Shown: positions 1-12,101 of the stretch, piece after piece
Position numbering within the stretch: position 1 is the first letter of the stretch
Layout: every line of letters starts with the position of its first letter
NCBI GenBank assembly: GCA_023846275.1
Contig: CM043869.1
Coordinates: 15,471,501 to 15,535,500, forward strand
DNA length: 64,000 nt
Origin: Vanilla planifolia
Lineage: Eukaryota; Streptophyta; Magnoliopsida; Asparagales; Orchidaceae
Reading direction: 5' to 3'
Notes under the pieces: generated by a model
What the model was told of the DNA's origin: nothing
Database searches by the model: none
What the model saw: only the letters and a program-made list of their open reading frames with translations
Position numbers and translations under genes: made by a program

Positions 1-555
1 AAAGTATCGCCGTTCGCCGCGAACACCCCGTCTCCGGCCACCGCTCGAAAACCCTAACAGCCGAATAAATCGGGTTAAATACCCAGCTTAAACCGGTAAT
101 AACCCGTTAAGAACCCATTAAGCGCCGGTTGACCTTCTAATAACGCAGCTTAAACCCGATCAGCCGGTTAATCTCCACCGCTGATCTCGTCCGTCCGATC
201 CGCTTATCCGTGGCTTATCCAACCGCACGCGCAAACGCACTCGGCGAACCGCCCCCCGCCTTCGCTGAACCGCTCCGGTCCGGTTCACGCGCGGTAAAAA
301 AAACAAATTCCGGTTTAAAAAATCTAATGAACCGATTTAAATAGATTTTCGAATTTCCAAAAATCCAATAAATCCAATTAAACAGGGAAAATTTCTTAAA
401 AATTTCCTCGGTGCTCCGAAAAATCCCCAGAAAATTTCAGAAATTCCAATAGCCTCCAATTGATCTCCTGGCTCATCCTACTGTCGATCTGAAATCATCC
501 AAGCCACAATTGAATTATTGAAGATTAAACATATACTATTTTACCGGGTATAACA
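1..555. mobile_element. GC-rich segment, probable 3' part of a gypsy-type LTR, cut by the window edge
   Basis: The first 300 bases are much richer in GC than the following kilobases and have no sustained reading frame. From 300 to 555 the sequence becomes AT-rich with many short repeats of the type AAATTTC and AATCCAAT. It ends in CCGGGTATAACA at 544-555, which resembles the 3' end (…CA) of chromovirus-type gypsy LTRs, and the sequence type changes there to the copia LTR that follows. The 5-base word ATTGA at 556-560 could be a target duplication but its partner is outside the window. The family assignment is from memory of LTR ends, so it is weak; a gene promoter or UTR cannot be excluded. 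Confidence 0.35.
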
Positions 556-913
556 ATTGAGTCTTATAAATATTAATTAATATTACTACAAAGCATAATA
601 GACTCAAAGAAAACTAATTAATTAAGAAAAATCAAGTAAAACTAAGTTGATTATCATACTGATAATAAGCTTATACAAAAAGATAATAATTATCATAATT
701 GTATGACCCCTATTCCATCTCTATGTCTTAAGTATAACTCAAAATACTCTATATATTATATATGTATGATTTCTCATCATATAGGTACGATCATTATTTA
801 AGTTCAAACTAGAAAGTTAAAGCATGATTATACATGGTATTGTCTTGTACGAATCGTCATCGTGTTTAAGTTTCTAAGCTAACACATATATTATAGATAT
901 ATGAAGCATATTT
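556..913 (+). repeat. 5' LTR, first part (before the LINE insertion)
   Basis: Positions about 690-906 align by eye with 12510-12715 of the downstream LTR. Shared blocks include CTCTATGTCTTAA followed by TATAACT, a run ending in TCTCATCATA, and GTTTAAGTTTCTAAG versus GTTTATGTTTCTAAG. The first ~370 bases of the downstream LTR have no counterpart here, so this copy is truncated on its left. The copy stops at the word CATATTT (907-913), where the LINE begins, and resumes after 6770. Confidence 0.6.
907..913. repeat. Target-site duplication of the LINE, left copy
   Basis: CATATTT occurs here and again at 6764-6770. Joining the sequence before 907 to the sequence from 6764 restores a stretch that aligns with the uninterrupted LTR at about 12705-12760. 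That is the expected footprint of a target-primed LINE insertion. Confidence 0.6.
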
Positions 914-2949
914 TTTTGATAGATTAAAGTTTATTCCATGAGAAAAAATTTTACATATTGCCTTGTTTGTTACATTAGAGTATTAATGTATTTCAAATGG
1001 ATGCAATTATTGTAGTCATATCATTGCAGTCCATTACTTAAATGAAATTTCTTGTACAATGCATTTAGAAACATTTGGTGAGAATATTATATCTGATTGA
1101 TGACCAATCACCTTTGTGATCTAATGTACTTGACCAATTTCATGTGATGCACTAGAATGATGGTACAATCTTGATAAAGTTGTTTTCCTGGAGCTTTCAG
1201 GCCATATGCAATAATATAAAGTAACATCATAGAATGAAGATGTCTAGTTATGAATAGTAATGGCATACATGGAGCATACTTGATTGATGTAGCAACAAGA
1301 AACATCTATGTAGAATCAAGATATCTAATTATGAGTAATAAAGACATCACGCACTACAAAAAAAAAATAATGTACTATATGATAAGTTATCAAACAATAA
1401 ATTTATCTAATTTGTTCCCATCATATAATAACTAATCACCAGTATTGATATATCTTATCTTGAAAATGTTCTTATGTAGGGTTGTTAAATCTCATCTAAT
1501 TTGATGAGAGCCTTATAGTACTTAGGACGTTCTTGTTGCTCTAAGATGGTTGAAATTGAGCATTTAGCCACTATTTTGATAAGTAATTTATCACTTCATT
1601 ATCTTCTCTCTTGATAAATTTATAGTAGATGATTGTCATTCCTAGTGCTTGTTTTATTTAATGAATGATCTTGTCTAAGTTCTAAAGGATATTTGACTTA
1701 CCTTATACCATGTCTAAATTACAACTGAAATCCATTTCTATAATAATGTTTTATAGATCTAGATGAATGCATGGTTGAAGACCCAAGTATAAAGCCATTC
1801 CTTTAGCTTGTACCAACAAAATTGGAGAATGCTTTCACTATTTTACCTTGATGGTTATTGATGAAACACAAAATCATCAATATTGAGTTTGTGCATTCTT
1901 TTTTGGTGGGCGAGATCCTTTAACAATTTCATAGTATTTGTATTATTAAAAGAGAGGGACCAAACCTAGTTGCACCAGAAAATTTACACATCAATAGAAA
2001 GTAATGAAACATGTTGCAACAACTGAAGATGATATTGTGAATAGTTTGTTGATTGGTTGGATTCCTCAAAACATTTTAGATTTATAACCTTCTAGATGTT
2101 CCATTAGATGATTGAGGGTAGTATTTATGGGACCTCTATAATAATAAAACTATTATTCCCATGATTCTACTAGTGCAACAATAATGGTGTTATCTTTGTA
2201 ATATTAGATTCTTAAATGTTTAGATTAATAATAAAGGAAAACTATAATTTATTGGCTATGTGATAGCTTACAAATTCATGATCTAGTGAATGTTTATTTA
2301 AGAAATGTAGGCATTTTGAAGCCAACTGCAAGTTAAACTTTCCTAAAATCTCTTTTAAAATCTTAGGGAATAGAAGTAGTTTATTAAATATTCTCCATAT
2401 AAGAAGACAAAATTTTTTGCAGGCATTTTAGGTTCCAAATTCTTTGTTTGGATTTTATAATTCCTTTTTTTTTAAGAGCAACCCAAGTTATTCAAGTGCT
2501 CAAAGTACCATTGGAGGTGATCGACTAATAGCTAGTTTTAGTTGAATTGGACATTAATTTATGACCTTATCCTTGACCATTTCCATGTGTTCCCATGTGT
2601 TAGAGATTACACATTTTCTATTTGACATCTTATATTTTGCTAACACAATAAGTTGTTATGAGTGAAATTTCTAATATAGTATTGTTGAAAAAATTTACCT
2701 TAATTTCTCTAGTTTTTTTAATCCTAAACTATACTCTTCAATAGGTAGACTAACTCTATCCTAATAGATCCAATGTCACATATGATTATTCATTGAGTTA
2801 CTCTAAATCAAATCATTCATTATCTTTTTAATTCTATGTAACATACTCAAAGGAGAATACATGGCCATCAACTAATATATAGTAATTGAGCTAGCATGTG
2901 TTAGATTTGAATGAGTCTCCATCCATAATTAGTAGTTTTTTCTTATATC

Positions 2950-4560
2950 TTGCAACTTCTTACTAATTTTTTTAATTAGTTGTTGAAAATCTATTATTTT
3001 CTTCCTATAAGTGAATAGTAGACATCCCAAATAGTTTTTTGGGAGTTTTCTTCTCTTAAAACCAAGTCTCTAACCGATTCTAACTTGTCTTGAATTCATT
3101 TTGCTAGCACATATAAGTATTCTTTTGTTATGGTTGATGTGTAGACCATATATGCTTTAGAAGTCTTAAAGGAATTTGTGAAGAATGATGACTAATTTGT
3201 TGTCTCTCTTAGTAAAGACTATGATGCCATTTGTAAAGCATAAGCATGATACAATTAGGCATGCTTTGGGTTATGCATAATGTTAAATCCTACTTTGATT
3301 GATGAGCTAGTTTAACTCTTGACTAAATTATTTTATAGATTAAATAAAAAAAAGATATGAGATTAGTTACCTTGCTTAGGTCACTAGGAGACTTGAAAAC
3401 CATTCAGTTTGTCATTGATCGTGATGGAAATTTAGCCACCACAAAGCGCATTCATGATTACCATAATAAATTTATCCTCAAAGTTGAATTTGTTGAGGAC
3501 CTTTCTTAAGAATTCCTAAGATAAATAGTTAAAGGGATTTTTTAGATCAAGTTTAACCACATAATTATTTCTTCTAGTACTTTTATTTATTGTTTTAATG
3601 AAAACTTATTCAAGGGAGATATTGTCGATAATGTCCCTATCCTTAATGAATCTAGCTTGCTCTAAAGATATGAGATGTGGGAGAATTTTTTGAGGTCAAA
3701 TCGCTAATATTTTGGAGCAAAGTTTTTTAGTAAAATTGCAAAGACAAAGTGGTCTAAACTTATTGAATGTTTTTAGATTTTTTTTTCTTTTTAAGGATTA
3801 AGACTAGGTTGTTGTTAGTTATCCTTTGGGAATTGGGGTCCTAGTTAGAAAATTTCTTACTACATCTAAAGCATCACTTGCAATTATTTTTCAATAATGT
3901 GTGAAAATCTACCATTAAATCCACTATATTCTAAAACATTGTGGGAGCCCATATGAAATAAGACGTCATTGATCTCCTATATTGAGGCTTCTTGTGTTAG
4001 TAGATTGTTATCTTTAGCATTTACCAAGGAATAAATACAACTAAACATAATATTTTCAACAATCTTTGGAGCTAACAACATTTTTTGAAAATGTTGAATT
4101 ATAGGTTTTATTATTCCTTCTTTCTCTTGAACCAAATTACCTTTGGAGTCCTTTATGTTGTAAATTGTTGACTTAGATTTTTTCCTTGATAGTGGCATGG
4201 TAGAATTTTGTGTTACTTTTCCCTAGTTTTAGCTATATGATTCCAACATTTTGAAGCCAATATTCTTCCTCATTTATCATGGCATTAAGAAGGTCTCATG
4301 TGCCTTTATCAGATCCTTCCTTGTTTCCTCATTCTAAATTAATTTAAATGGTTTTTCTTTTAGTATGGCTTGATCTTCAACTAACTTAATTGAATTGAAT
4401 ATGTTGCCAAAGATTATTTTGTTCCATTCCTTAAGGCAAGCTTTCAACTGTTTTAGCTTAACTAAAAGTGTTTTCATCCTATAACAAGCAATTAGTAGAT
4501 TGTAATTATCTTTCATAGTTTGAAAAAAGGATTGATGCTTCAACCACATGTTATGGAATT
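2950..4560 (-). pseudogene. LINE ORF2 relic, reverse transcriptase region
   Basis: The segment 4549-4334 encodes LKACLKEWNKIIFGNIF, the conserved 'LK..LK.WN...FGN.F' block just before RT in plant LINEs. The segment 4198-3977 encodes the next block (KDSKGNLVQEKEGI…HFQKML). Around 3400-3320 a frame reads FKSPSDLSKVTNLISFF, a decayed form of the 'FKSSRGLRQGDPLSPYLF' block. At 3237-3226 the catalytic F/YADD box reads F-T-N-G, so both catalytic aspartates are lost, and it is followed by IIVFTKRDN and GLHINHNK as in the family. Several frameshifts and stops separate the blocks. The enzyme is dead. Confidence 0.6.
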
Positions 4561-5649
4561 TAAATTACTTTGAAGCTAGTGGTGAAAGTAAGATAATAGT
4601 AAAGCATGATCTAAACCTATTTTGCAAAAGTGTTGGATTCTTGTAGCAAAAAGTTGATTATTTCATTCCTAACTCACTTAAAGTTTATCTAATCTCTTCC
4701 ATACCCATTTGTCTTTCCTTTCACCAAACCAAGTGGAAGGATTTCCCAAAAATGATAGTTTTATAAGATCACACTAATTAATGCAGTCAAAGATTTCTTG
4801 AATGTCTTCTAGCTTGGGAGTAGACTACCCCTTGTACTTATCTAGTAATGCTACTACATCAAGTCTAATCAGCCTCAAAATGTTAGAAGTCGCTGTGATT
4901 TGAAAGATACCATACCAGAGAGCTCTTCTATAAATAACTATCTCTTGGTATAGGCAAATGAACAATTTTCACAATTGTTCTAATCTTGGTGCTTTATTAA
5001 AAAGTCTATGAATTGCTTATTGTTTAGTATGATCTGGTAGAAAAATTTACTTATTCAAAGGACCTAGGAATCATTTAAATTGTTATATTCTCAAAATTCA
5101 AAATTTAGCTTTTTAGCAAGTTAATACATTTGTTTTTTGTGTACCATGGGTTCCATTAATACAACTAGAAAGATCTTTTATGATTTAATTATGTAGGTAG
5201 GATGGTTAATAGTTCTTTTATTCACTACCTATTATGTTCCACAAATGGATTTAAAGGCATTCAAATTCATATTTTATGCAATTTGAATATACAAAGAGTT
5301 TCTATGAATGATCAATTGGTTAGCTGGAACCTTTTTATGTTTTTTCTTGGCCCATCTAATTTATAAGGTGTGAAACCTTAGTCATTAAAGTACAACAAGC
5401 CTAATCCAATGGCTCCTTCATAGAGTTCTTCATTGAATTTCTTGCATGATTGGTGATCATGCTCTTGTTTGACATTGTTCTTGATTGCTTTACAATCAAA
5501 CAATAAGGCCTCTTTCCTACAATCTCTTGTGATTTCCTTAAGATGTTGTAACTATCTATGATTTGATGTGTCAGACTATTATGGTCCTTAGCTAGCTTTA
5601 GTCCCATGTTAGACAAATTAAAGTCTTCAATATTTTCTTTTGTCATTCT

Positions 5650-6763
5650 GAAAAGTTTTTTTTTTGTTTTGTGTTAGCGAGTGATATTAGATTGGAGAGT
5701 TGTTTGTTCGGTTCATATGGATTTCTTTTATTGTTGTTTTAGTAAGCAACAATTTCTTTTTGCTTAGAATTTCCTTCTTATCAGATTATGAGTTTGAAGG
5801 AATTAGTTGAACTAAATCTATAAGAATCTTTGGCTCTTGTGGACCTATTGAGGGTTTTTTTTTATTCTTGTTATGTTTGTAATAAAGTATATCACGACCC
5901 ATCTTGTAACAACCATTACAATAGTTGGATAGGTTATCATATTAGATTTTCTACTAATATCCATTTTTACTTCTATTTTTGATATTCTAGTCCTTGTTGG
6001 TACTTTCTTTACCAAATTCACCTCTACATAGACCATCATAATGTGTGGTTGAGTTAAATTGATTGTTATTGCAACCAGTTTGAGTGGTGTTTTGATCATT
6101 GATGCAAATAAATGGAGTGTTACTTTAGTTACAAAGTGGATTGGCATATGCTCTAATGAAATTCATATTAGTGCCAATGATGGTTTAGAGTTATAGATTT
6201 CATTTAATAACCTTCATTTGGAATTTGAATATGGTATAGGTTCTATGTAGCTAATAGCATAAATAATCTTCTTCCTAAGTGAATTGAATAAGAATGTGTT
6301 TGAGATCTAGGCATCCCACTAAAATGAACTCAAAAAACTAATTTTATTGAAAGTTGAATAAATAATGTCCATGTTTGGACAATAATGGGAGACTTTCTTA
6401 ATTAAAATGTACTTAAAAGGCATTGTCATCTTTGAAATCTCTTCTTATTCTTCAAAGACTACCTTGAGCTCACATTTGAACATTACTGTCACATGATTCA
6501 AAGGGGTGATGGATTTGCAAGTTCACTTAACACCTTTGTAAAGGAATGTGTAAGAGAGGTGAATCTTGCTGAGCTTGCCATTGTGACAAAGATACTCTAC
6601 AGGCCAATAAGCGTAAGAGTTTAAAAGGGTTTAAGTGATAGATGTTAAATGAGCCTATTTTATTGTGTGGTAGGATTTAGACATTGTTGAGCTCATTCTC
6701 CTCAAGCTCACCATGTATTCTTTCAAATTTGTCATCCAACTCATTCCCTCCAATTGTCATGCC
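5650..6763 (-). pseudogene. LINE ORF1 relic (nucleic-acid-binding gag-like protein)
   Basis: A minus-strand frame begins near the 5' end of the LINE with a short open stretch starting at about 6763, rich in Glu, Asp and Asn, that stops at about 6676. A later open segment at 6147-5845 contains VYVEVNLVKKVPTRTRISK. This resembles the 'VCVEVDL…P..I.I' block that precedes the zinc knuckle in plant L1 ORF1 proteins (DUF4283/zf-CCHC_4). The knuckle cysteines are not preserved. In L1 elements this protein coats the RNA. Here it is broken by stops and cannot be made whole. Confidence 0.45.
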
Positions 6764-6770
6764 CATATTT
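6764..6770. repeat. Target-site duplication of the LINE, right copy
   Basis: Second copy of CATATTT, paired with 907-913. The following bases (CATACTTTTATGATAG…) continue the interrupted LTR. Confidence 0.6.
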
Positions 6771-8110
6771 CATACTTTTATGATAGTATATTCTCTCATA
6801 ACACATAAAAGATGAACTTTAATTGAATCATATAATTATGTTTTACTTATTATGCTGTTATGATTCACATATGTAGAACTTAGTAAAATATCTATCAAAT
6901 TTTCATACATATATGATGCATTTATCATACATGTACAAAATAATAATAATTCAACCTATAAAGTAAAGTCTAATAATACACATCTTTGTATAGTTATAAA
7001 GCAAATATCATAGTCATACAAAGTGTTTGAAGCCCCAAAAAAAATGAATTACTCTAAAAAATTCATCATAAGCACTTGAACTTCTTATTGGATGTATACG
7101 ATCTAAATATCACTAAGAAAAACTCTAAGTATAATTGTATTATACTCATACTCAAAAGCTTTCTTAACAATATGTGCTAAGTGGTTATCATACAATATAA
7201 TGTTCTTATTCATAAACATAGGAAGAAACTTAAGCAAAACCTACATGTTGTATAGGTGCTTTGGTAGATGATCAGACATTTCTACCAAGTGTCGTAGGGT
7301 CCCATGATTGTATTTGTAAATACACAAATTAAGAATTATAATAACTATTTTAATCTATTTGAAAATATTACTTTATTCATTAGGTCTGTTGTAAATGGAC
7401 TTAAGTGAATTAAAGGAATAAATAAATGGATATTCATAAAAAATCCTAATAATTGAAGAAGTAAAAACATTCAAAGGCTCAAAAGGAAAAATTTACTTAT
7501 ACCTTTTCACCATAACACACCTTATGTTAATTGCAACATCTTTTTTCTTGAGATTGATTCATCATTGTTAAATCCCAATTGGTAATATTATTCTCATTAT
7601 ATATAGTTAGTACATCACTCTTACTTAAAGGTGAAAGGTGTAGGCTTATTGTAATCTTCATTCTCTTAAAGTTTTGTAAAATGTTTATCTCAACTCTTAC
7701 TCAACTCTTCTAAGTGATTGTTGGTGGATCCTCTAAGCAACTTTTAGATCCCTTCATGGATCTTGTTTTTGTATGATTTACCCCTACCAACAACTGCAAA
7801 AGGGAGTGATGATTTTAGATCAACCCCAGGCAATTGATTAGAGTAGATAAAGGCATGAGTTTGGCTAAACCACTTAAAATTTTAGTATGTATTTTCTATC
7901 TTCTTATACTTGTTTTCACTTATTCTTTATTCAATAGTAACTTTCTTGAAAAATCAAAGGAAAAATTTTTCTTAAAAAATTAATTATTGAATAGCTACAA
8001 TAATCACTTTTATCATAAGCAATTATTTTAAAGTGTGTTAAGTGGTTTTACTTTCTTGTAAACAACACAATTAACATCTCTCTTGTGGGATTCAATTCTT
8101 AATCTTTCCA
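6771..8110 (+). repeat. 5' LTR, second part (after the LINE insertion)
   Basis: Positions 6771-7576 align by eye along their length with about 12720-13531. Shared blocks include ATCATATAATTATGTTTTAC versus ATCATACAATTATGTTTTAC, CAAATTTTCATACATATATG, and CACATCTTTGTATAGTTATAA. From 7577 to 8110 there is no match in the downstream copy, yet the primer-binding-site-like sequence only comes at 8116. I therefore place the LTR end near 8110 and infer that the downstream LTR has lost its last ~530 bases. That end point is an inference. Confidence 0.5.
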
Positions 8111-8115
8111 AAAAG

Positions 8116-8128
8116 TGGTATTCGAGAG
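8116..8128 (+). other. Primer-binding-site-like sequence (initiator Met tRNA)
   Basis: TGGTATTCGAGAG is close to TGGTATCAGAGC, the usual minus-strand primer site of plant copia elements. It lies just after the proposed LTR end and about 400 bases before recognisable gag coding, as expected. Confidence 0.45.
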
Positions 8129-8149
8129 GATTGTATCAAACAAAGAAAT

Positions 8150-9290
8150 TCCTAAGAGAATATCAATCATTTACTTCTTTATGTGTGGTGTGAATTGCAT
8201 GAAATATGTTTCAACACTATGATTGTCCCATTTTATTTATTTGAAAGAATTATTCTCTATAAAAAAAGGTTTTACAATTTTTTTAGAAAGTATATTATGA
8301 TTTGAAGAATTCCTTTGAACATCCTTGTATTACTATAATGTCAAAAATAAAAGATCTTATATGATGACACAACTTAATGCAAGAGGACTAAATCTTTTAT
8401 ATTGTGTTTTATTACAAGAAATTAGGATAAAAATTTGTCACTCATGTACATGATATGAGACAATGTAGGAGCTAGATAAACTATACAATATTGAGTAACC
8501 TCAAATAACTGAGGAAGAAAGAGTGAAGAAAGAAAAAATCGACTTAATGCCCTTCTAAGCTAAATCATGCATATAAAGGTAGATCAAATGATTCATTGAT
8601 TGATTTCTATAATACAATGTATGATTAGTTTGATGAATTGGCATATGAGAATATGAAGTTAATCAACAAGTGTGCTACTTGCAAAAAGAAGTGTATTAAA
8701 CAAGAGCATCATATCCATAATTTACCAGAGTAGTGTAATGTTCTTAGAGTAAAGAATGAATTAATTCAAGAGGAAGCAAAGTTGCATGTTTCTTCATTAA
8801 GTAAATTACAAGATAAGTTTGTTGAATATGAAAAATCATTATCTATAAGCAATATATATATTGATACTCTAAAATGTAAAATGATATATTATGAAAGGAA
8901 CTTAATGCTTTAAAGGATAAATTTATTGATACATCTTCATGTTTCTCTCACTATGTTCAACCTCATGAACTTGTGAATTTGGGTAATGATAGAAGAACTA
9001 GTGAATTTTTTTATTTATTCCTGACTCCTATTCATATATGCTTCTCAAATGAAAAACCTAAAATTGTATGTAATTATCATTGCAAGCTTGGTCACGTCTC
9101 TGTTGATTATCTTTTTAAGAGCTGCATTAATTTGAAAGCCAATAAATATGCTTTGATTCCTAAAGGTAGTAATATGTAAAAAAGATTTGCAAAAACACTT
9201 TTCTAGCATACTACAACGTGTGAAACAAAGATAGTTTGGGTTCTTAAGGTTAAATCTTCAGTAGATGTGTAGTTGTATCTCCATAATAAG
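8150..9290 (+). pseudogene. SIRE-type gag relic with zinc-knuckle remnant
   Basis: A plus-strand frame, with stops, reads ENMKLINKCATCKKKCIKQE near 8650. It goes on with a Leu/Lys/Glu-rich stretch (LHVSSLSKLQDKFVEYEKSL at about 8790-8840), typical of the coiled-coil part of SIRE gag. The open stretch 8973-9179 then holds CNYHCKLGHVSVDYLFKSC, a damaged CX2CX3GHX4C zinc knuckle, followed by a 'YALIPKGSN' block like the W.PKG repeats after the knuckle. A further K-I-V-W-V-like block follows near 9230. In a live element gag builds the virus-like particle. Here it is interrupted by stops at many points. Confidence 0.5.
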
Positions 9291-10149
9291 AACCTATGAA
9301 GACAAACTTGGGTTTATGAGTTTTGCTTATGGCTTATTTGTCAAAATATACTTGAATTGAAATAAATAAATATAGTACTTACTATTAACTTCAATAGCAT
9401 TTGTAGAAGATTTAATTACTTACATACACACACATACACATAAGCATTATCTAAAAGAACATTATTGATTGCAATATTGGCCAACATTTGTCATACAGGA
9501 TGGTTAATAAGACACAATCTAGGAATATTGAACTTAAGCTCACCCATATAAAAGTGATAAATATCAATTTTTTTTAAAATGAAGAGAATGGTGTTAAAAG
9601 AATTTAAAATAATAAGACATAATGTTATGAAAAAGATATGTAAGATAACATCATCTATACATGCATGATACTTCCCATCATATAAGTATGAATCATTCTT
9701 GTTACCTAAACTATTGTTGGAGTATCAAGATATCATGCATATACAAAGAACTCATTATACAAGTGTGACCCCTTTACTTTAATAACTCATACGAGTCGAT
9801 CTTCATTGGATTTGTACTATATCAGCAATATAATTGTATGACGTACCATAAACCTTTAGAAAATAAACTAAGTGAAGATCAAGTTAATAAAATAAACAAA
9901 TTGTAAGACATACTAGATCATTTTAAAAGTTAAACTTTAAGAATTAAACTCATGTATCTTGGTTAATACATACTAGATGATCTAAGAAAATCTATTGATT
10001 CTAAGATTTTCTATGTGAAGTGCATCTTTAAAATAACCAAACACTTTAATGTATGTGACATTATCCTCTCAAACTTGTACAAAATATAGCATCATACATG
10101 TACGACTAAGCTTAGTATACATAAGGTGATCAAACAGATCACATTGTTA
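9291..10149. other. AT-rich stretch without recognisable coding
   Basis: No reading frame or protein block was recognised. It lies where pol should be in the copia element, so it marks the internal deletion or a replacement. The segment is rich in words such as CATCATA, CATACATG and GTATGA, like the LTRs of the same element. Confidence 0.4.
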
Positions 10150-11600
10150 ATTTAATTGTATTTGTCCTTTGATGGGAAGCAAAATTATCAATTGGCATTC
10201 CTTGGTATGATTTTGCAAGACTACTATTAGAGATCATGATTTATGTTAAAGATCAAGGTTATTTGAGTAATCTACATGTTTTCAATCCTTCGTCCATTAA
10301 TTTGGATCATTTGACAACTCAACTCATCATTAGGAAAGACTTTCTTATCCTTTGGGGAATTAAGGAAATTTATTTTATGTTTTAGATAAAGCTTGTTACT
10401 TGACATATTTATGATATTAATACAAGATTTATATTAGGAAAAATTAGTTGTGTCACTACCTAGAGAAATCAATAAGAGATTAAGAACTAAAAAGCCAATT
10501 CCTATGAAAACCTATTCATCTAAGAATTATGAATTTGTTGAGAACCATTTTAGATCAAAAGAATAAGTTGAAGCATTCGAGCTTATTAGGGACTATAACT
10601 TTAACATAATTAAACTTATACCTACCTAGTTGGAGTCCAAATTGATTGAACCCATTTTATTCTTTTTTTCTTAAACTAGCATTGAGGATGTTCTGTAGGT
10701 TAGGCATTCTTTTATTAATAAAATGCTAAAATATTTCTATAGAAATCTAGCGATAATTAAATAAATTAATGCAACAAAATCATACTTATGTAGAATAGAA
10801 GTTGAGATTACCAAAAGTGATTCTAATAGTTTCCTTAAGGTACTTGTGGTTAGGCCATCTCTATGGCCTCACTAAAGAGTGCATCCTATAGTTTGGAGAA
10901 TATTAACCAAGTCATTGCCAACTCTTTCATAAAGACACACATTCAAGAAGTTAAACACCTAACATTAAAAGCTTATACTATAATGCTCAAAAGGGTTGAC
11001 AAATAAAGAATTGTTCCCTATATTTCAATGGCTACTATCTTTGTTTAAAAGCTGAGACATTTGATAGATGTGAAGCAATTTTTAGGTTAATGAAGAAGAT
11101 TATTGCCATAAAGAATTTTAAGTATAAGAAAAAGATGAATTTAGAACCAATCTTAAGCTATAAACATAATATTCTTGGTAATGATATGTATCTCATTCTA
11201 AGGCCTTTCAAAGTAACTAACATGAAGAGGTTACATTAGTTTTACCAAGTGCATCCTAGAGAAATTGTTGGGAGTAGCACTTGAAGAATAATTAGCTATT
11301 CAACCCATTGTGGCACCTTCTACTTCTACACGTCAACAATCTCAAGAAAATCTAGATGTACCTTCAAGTCTAATTATTGCTCCTAGATCAAGTGCATCAT
11401 GTGAGCAAGAACTCTTAACAAGCCTTGTTGCCATCGAAGCTTCTTTCCAATATCGCAGTTAACATCTAAATCACAAACATGATGTGTTGATGAGGTCAAT
11501 TAGAAATCTATAGGAGCAAACTTATATGAAATATGTGCTTCTTACTAATTATTTTATTATTTTTATGAATAAGATAGAAAACATGCTAAAAAGGGATCAA
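10150..11600 (+). pseudogene. Broken 3' ORF of the SIRE-like element (env-like or plant-transposon-protein-like)
   Basis: The plus strand holds fragments of protein-like sequence in shifting frames, for example KTYSSKNYEFVENHF with KEQVEAFELIRDYNFNIIKL at about 10510-10620, and AETFDRCEAIFRLMKKI at about 11050-11105. A Ser/Pro/Thr-rich stretch follows near 11310-11400. The layout (about 1.2 kb, after gag, before the polypurine tract) fits the extra 3' ORF of SIRE/Maximus elements. I recognise the position more than the sequence, so the family is uncertain. Many stops interrupt it. Confidence 0.3.
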
Positions 11601-12088
11601 GTAAACTCTTTTTTATGTTACTTCTATTAAATATTTTGTAAAATATCATAACTATCTTTATAACATGGTTATTTTTATTTTTCTTATTGTTGTTTGTTAG
11701 ATCTACATGTGCCAACACCTTAGAATGATATAAAAAATGGTAAAAGTAAGCTAGAATTCAAGGAGAGCATAAAAACATTCATTTTGGAGTTCTTCCTAAC
11801 TTTGCTACATTGTATGTACTAGATGTGTTGGATTGTTATTTTCATGTTGTTGATTTGTTGGAGTTTTTGATGCAATACTACATTACTTGATAGCTTAATT
11901 GATATATCTACTATTATAGTGTTACTCATTTTATATCTCTATGTTATTATTTTATAGAAATAGTTTGTTAGAATTGTATCTTACTGAGTTATTATTTTTC
12001 TACTATTGAATTTTCACTCCTATTAGTTGCTTAATTCTATTTGATGCATTCTTATAACTTTTATTCTAGTATTGGTTTTGTAATCATA

Positions 12089-12099
12089 AAAAGGGAGAT
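12089..12099 (+). other. Polypurine tract
   Basis: AAAAAGGGAGA lies directly before TATTGATCCCATGAG, which looks like the start of the 3' LTR (ancestral TGTTGATCCC). It would prime plus-strand synthesis in the intact element. Confidence 0.5.
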
Positions 12100-12101
12100 A
12101 T

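Larger units (their letters stand above)
914..6763 (-). mobile_element. L1-type LINE retrotransposon, full-length size, inactive
   Basis: The element is about 5.85 kb, the usual size of a plant L1. On the minus strand its 5' end is at 6763 and its 3' end at 914, next to a short T run (914-917) that would be the remnant of the poly(A) tail. Reading the minus strand from 6763 gives ORF1-like sequence with a DUF4283/zinc-knuckle-like region (about 6150-5850), then ORF2 with the region before RT (4549-3977) and the RT core (about 3400-3050). All frames carry stops and shifts. A 7-bp target duplication flanks it, and it sits inside the copia LTR, so it is younger than that element. Confidence 0.65.
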
